The notes beneath the pieces are model-generated. The model was given only the letters and a program-made list of their open reading frames with translations, had not been told where the DNA came from and searched no databases. 46,000 nt of DNA from Neocallimastix lanati (nom. inval.) (lineage: Eukaryota; Neocallimastigomycota; Neocallimastigomycetes; Neocallimastigales; Neocallimastigaceae), in contig JACVTC010000219.1 of NCBI GenBank assembly GCA_016946835.1, positions 20,001 through 66,000 of the forward strand. Reading direction: 5' to 3'. Shown one piece after another: positions 44,201 through 46,000 of this stretch (positions within the stretch are counted from its first letter, which is position 1; each line of letters begins with the position of its first letter). The position numbers and the translations under genes were made by a program.

Positions 44201-46000
44201 AAATGAAAAGGATAAGAAAGATTTTATTGAAAATCAAAATATTGAAAGAGAGAAATCTAGAAAAATTGAATTGGACAATCAAAAGGAAATTGAGGCCTTG
44301 AAGAAACAAATTGAAGAAGCGAATACCAAGGCTCAAAGTTATGAAAAATTAATAAATGAAAAGAAGGAAAAGATCTCTACCTTAGAAAAGCAATTGGCTG
44401 AAGCCGAAACTAAGTCAAAAGAACTTGGTAAAACTAAGCAAATTGAAATTGAACATTTAATAGAAAAGGTTACTATCATAGAAGAAGTTATTGAAGAAGA
44501 AAAGGCCAAAACTCATGATTTAGAAAAGGCTTTTGAACAGGAGAAAGAAAGGGCTACCGTTTTGGAAAAGCAATTGAATGAAAATGAAGAAAAGTCTCGA
44601 GATGTTGCTAATGAAAAAGAGGAAGAAATTAAGCGATTACTTTTAAAAATAACAGAAATTCAAAAGGTAGTTGAGCAAGAAAAACAAAAATCAGCCAATT
44701 TAGAACAACAGTTGATTGAAAATGAGCAAAATACTAAAAGGCTTGAAGAAGAGAAAAGAAATCAATTGAAAGCTCTATTCCCAGTTGTTATTGGAAGAAT
44801 TGTAGAAAAAGAAAGAGAAAAGAAGGATTTCACGGATCAACAAAATATTGTGAAACAGAATGCTTTAAAAAAACAAAAAGAGATTGATGATTTAACTCGT
44901 CAAATTGAAGATGCAAAAATAAAGGCTGAAGATAATAAACATGAAATAAATAATTATAAAGAAAAGATTGCTCACTTAGAAAAACAACTTACTGATAATG
45001 AAGCTAAAACTAAAGAAATAAGTGATGCCAAACAAAAGGAGATTGAAACTTTGCTTCAAAAGATTGATATTATTGAAGGAATTATGGAGCAAGAAAAAAA
45101 TAAAGCATCTGAATTGGAAAATCTGTTAAATGATAGTATGGAAAAATCTCGAGTTATTGAAAATGATAAACAAGAGGAGATTGATGAATTAAGTCGACAA
45201 ATTGAAGAAGCTAAAACTAAGGCACAGAATTACGAAAATGATATTAATAAAAATAAGGAAAAAATATCTGAATTAGAAAAACAATTAGCTGATAATGAAG
45301 CTCTATCCAAAGAATCCAGTAACGAAAAACAAATTGAGATTCAACAGTTAATTGAACAAATTACTATAATTGAAACTATTGTTGAACAAGAAAAGGAAAA
45401 TACGGATGTTTTGGAGAAGCAACTTATTGATGAAGTAAATACTAGAGATGTTGATGCTGATGTTGATATTGCAAGCGAAAAGCAAAAAGAAATTGACGAA
45501 TTACTCTTAAAGATATCGGAGATTCGTGAAAATGTTAAACAAGAAAAAGAAAGAGCTGATGATTTAGAGAAGCAATTAGCTGAAAACGAAGAAAAAACAA
45601 GGAAGCTTGAAGAAGAAAAGAAGAATCAATTAAGAGCTCTTTTCCCAGTTATTATGAGTAATATTGTTAAAAATGAAAAAGATAAAAATGATTTTCTTTC
45701 TTTCCAAAGGGATAAAGAATTGGAAAAGCAGAAGGAATTAAATGAATTAAATGGTCAAATTGAAAAAGCCAAGAACAAGGCACAAGGTTATGAAAAGACT
45801 ATCTCAGAATATAAAGAAAGAATTATGGATTTAGAGAAGCAACTTGCTGATAATGAAGTTAAAACAAGAGAAGTAGGCGATGCTAAACAAAAGGAAATTA
45901 ATGATTTAATGAATAAGTTGGTTATAATTGAAGAATATTACGAAGATGAAAAGGAAAAAACTAAGAACTTAAAACAAAAGCTAGTTGATCTTGAAGAAAA
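41254..46000 (+). CDS. Very long coiled-coil protein, two exons, 3' end beyond the window
   Basis: Exon 1 is 41254-41596 and exon 2 starts at 41803; joining them keeps the frame (G plus AA gives Glu115), which then stays open to the edge, for at least 1513 residues. Residues 1-115 are acidic and Ser-rich (SVSESDTSTVLLD, DIYDDENLDLDND). From about 150 on the protein is almost entirely coiled coil rich in Glu, Lys, Gln, Leu and Ile, with diverged units of about 46-51 residues marked by LEKQL, NEEKSR and VEQEKE. Three short segments (around 900, 1102 and 1390) break the pattern with a Pro-containing motif of type LFPV...IV.NEKDKKDF. It resembles myosin-tail or golgin-like scaffolds in general style only. 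No signal peptide, membrane segment or enzymatic domain is seen. Function is unknown; a cytoskeletal or tethering role is an inference. Confidence 0.88.
41597..41802 (+). other. Spliceosomal intron in the coiled-coil gene
   Basis: Donor AAAG/GTAAAT at 41597, acceptor AAATTAAAG ending at 41802, length 206. It interrupts codon 115 after the first base. Its interior is T-rich with an A run of about 21 and closes all frames, while both sides are protein-like, so splicing is needed to link them. Reading through would stop after four codons. Confidence 0.85.

Noticed and set aside
42936-44336. Minus-strand frames within the coiled-coil exon
   Set aside because: Phe/Leu/Ile-rich shadows of the Glu/Lys-rich plus-strand coding sequence.

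Overview
The window looks like nuclear DNA of a very AT-rich fungus, most likely an anaerobic gut fungus (Neocallimastigomycota). The reasons are a secreted protein ending in a six-cysteine fungal CBM1 cellulose-binding module, a coiled-coil gene with a GT-AG spliceosomal intron, Asn/Asp/Glu/Lys-rich proteins, intergenic DNA that is almost pure A/T with many homopolymer runs over 20 bases, and many poly(A)-tailed retroposons. The phylum is inferred, not proven.

Layout. 1-1558: minus-strand gene for a membrane-anchored alpha/beta hydrolase, cut by the left edge. 4394-7219: a short LTR retrotransposon (two LTRs, primer-binding site, broken Gag-like region, no pol). 7.7-8.1 kb: fragment of a LINE reverse transcriptase. 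9467-10069: secreted CBM1 protein. 10.4-12.2 kb: 5'-truncated LINE (copy A) flanked by direct repeats of about 101 bp. 12.3-15.5 kb: several very short LINE 3' tails, one in a decayed low-complexity coding relic. 17865-20243: 792-residue ankyrin-repeat protein. 20.2-31.7 kb: no recognisable intact gene, but microsatellites, a cluster of unrelated tandem duplications (24.0-25.7 kb), a strand-asymmetric G-rich stretch (26.2-30.9 kb) with splice-like signals, and a degenerate array of about 220 bp units (28.1-29.1 kb). 31.9-34.5 kb: a nest in which a LINE (copy B) was hit by a 5S rRNA-headed retroposon and by the 3' end of a second LINE family. 34.5-41.2 kb: AT-rich DNA with more tandem duplications. 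41254-46000: a two-exon gene for a very long coiled-coil protein, running off the right edge.

The four host genes show no common pathway. They look like ordinary separate fungal genes: cell-surface or secreted functions (hydrolase, CBM1 protein) and scaffold-type proteins (ankyrin, coiled coil). The most unusual content is the retroposon biology. A complete 5S rRNA-like head is joined to a LINE-like tail between 12-bp target-site duplications. Two independent LINE insertions carry the same compound duplication at the 5' junction. Several insertions consist of only about 25-110 bases of LINE 3' end, some with recognisable target-site duplications.
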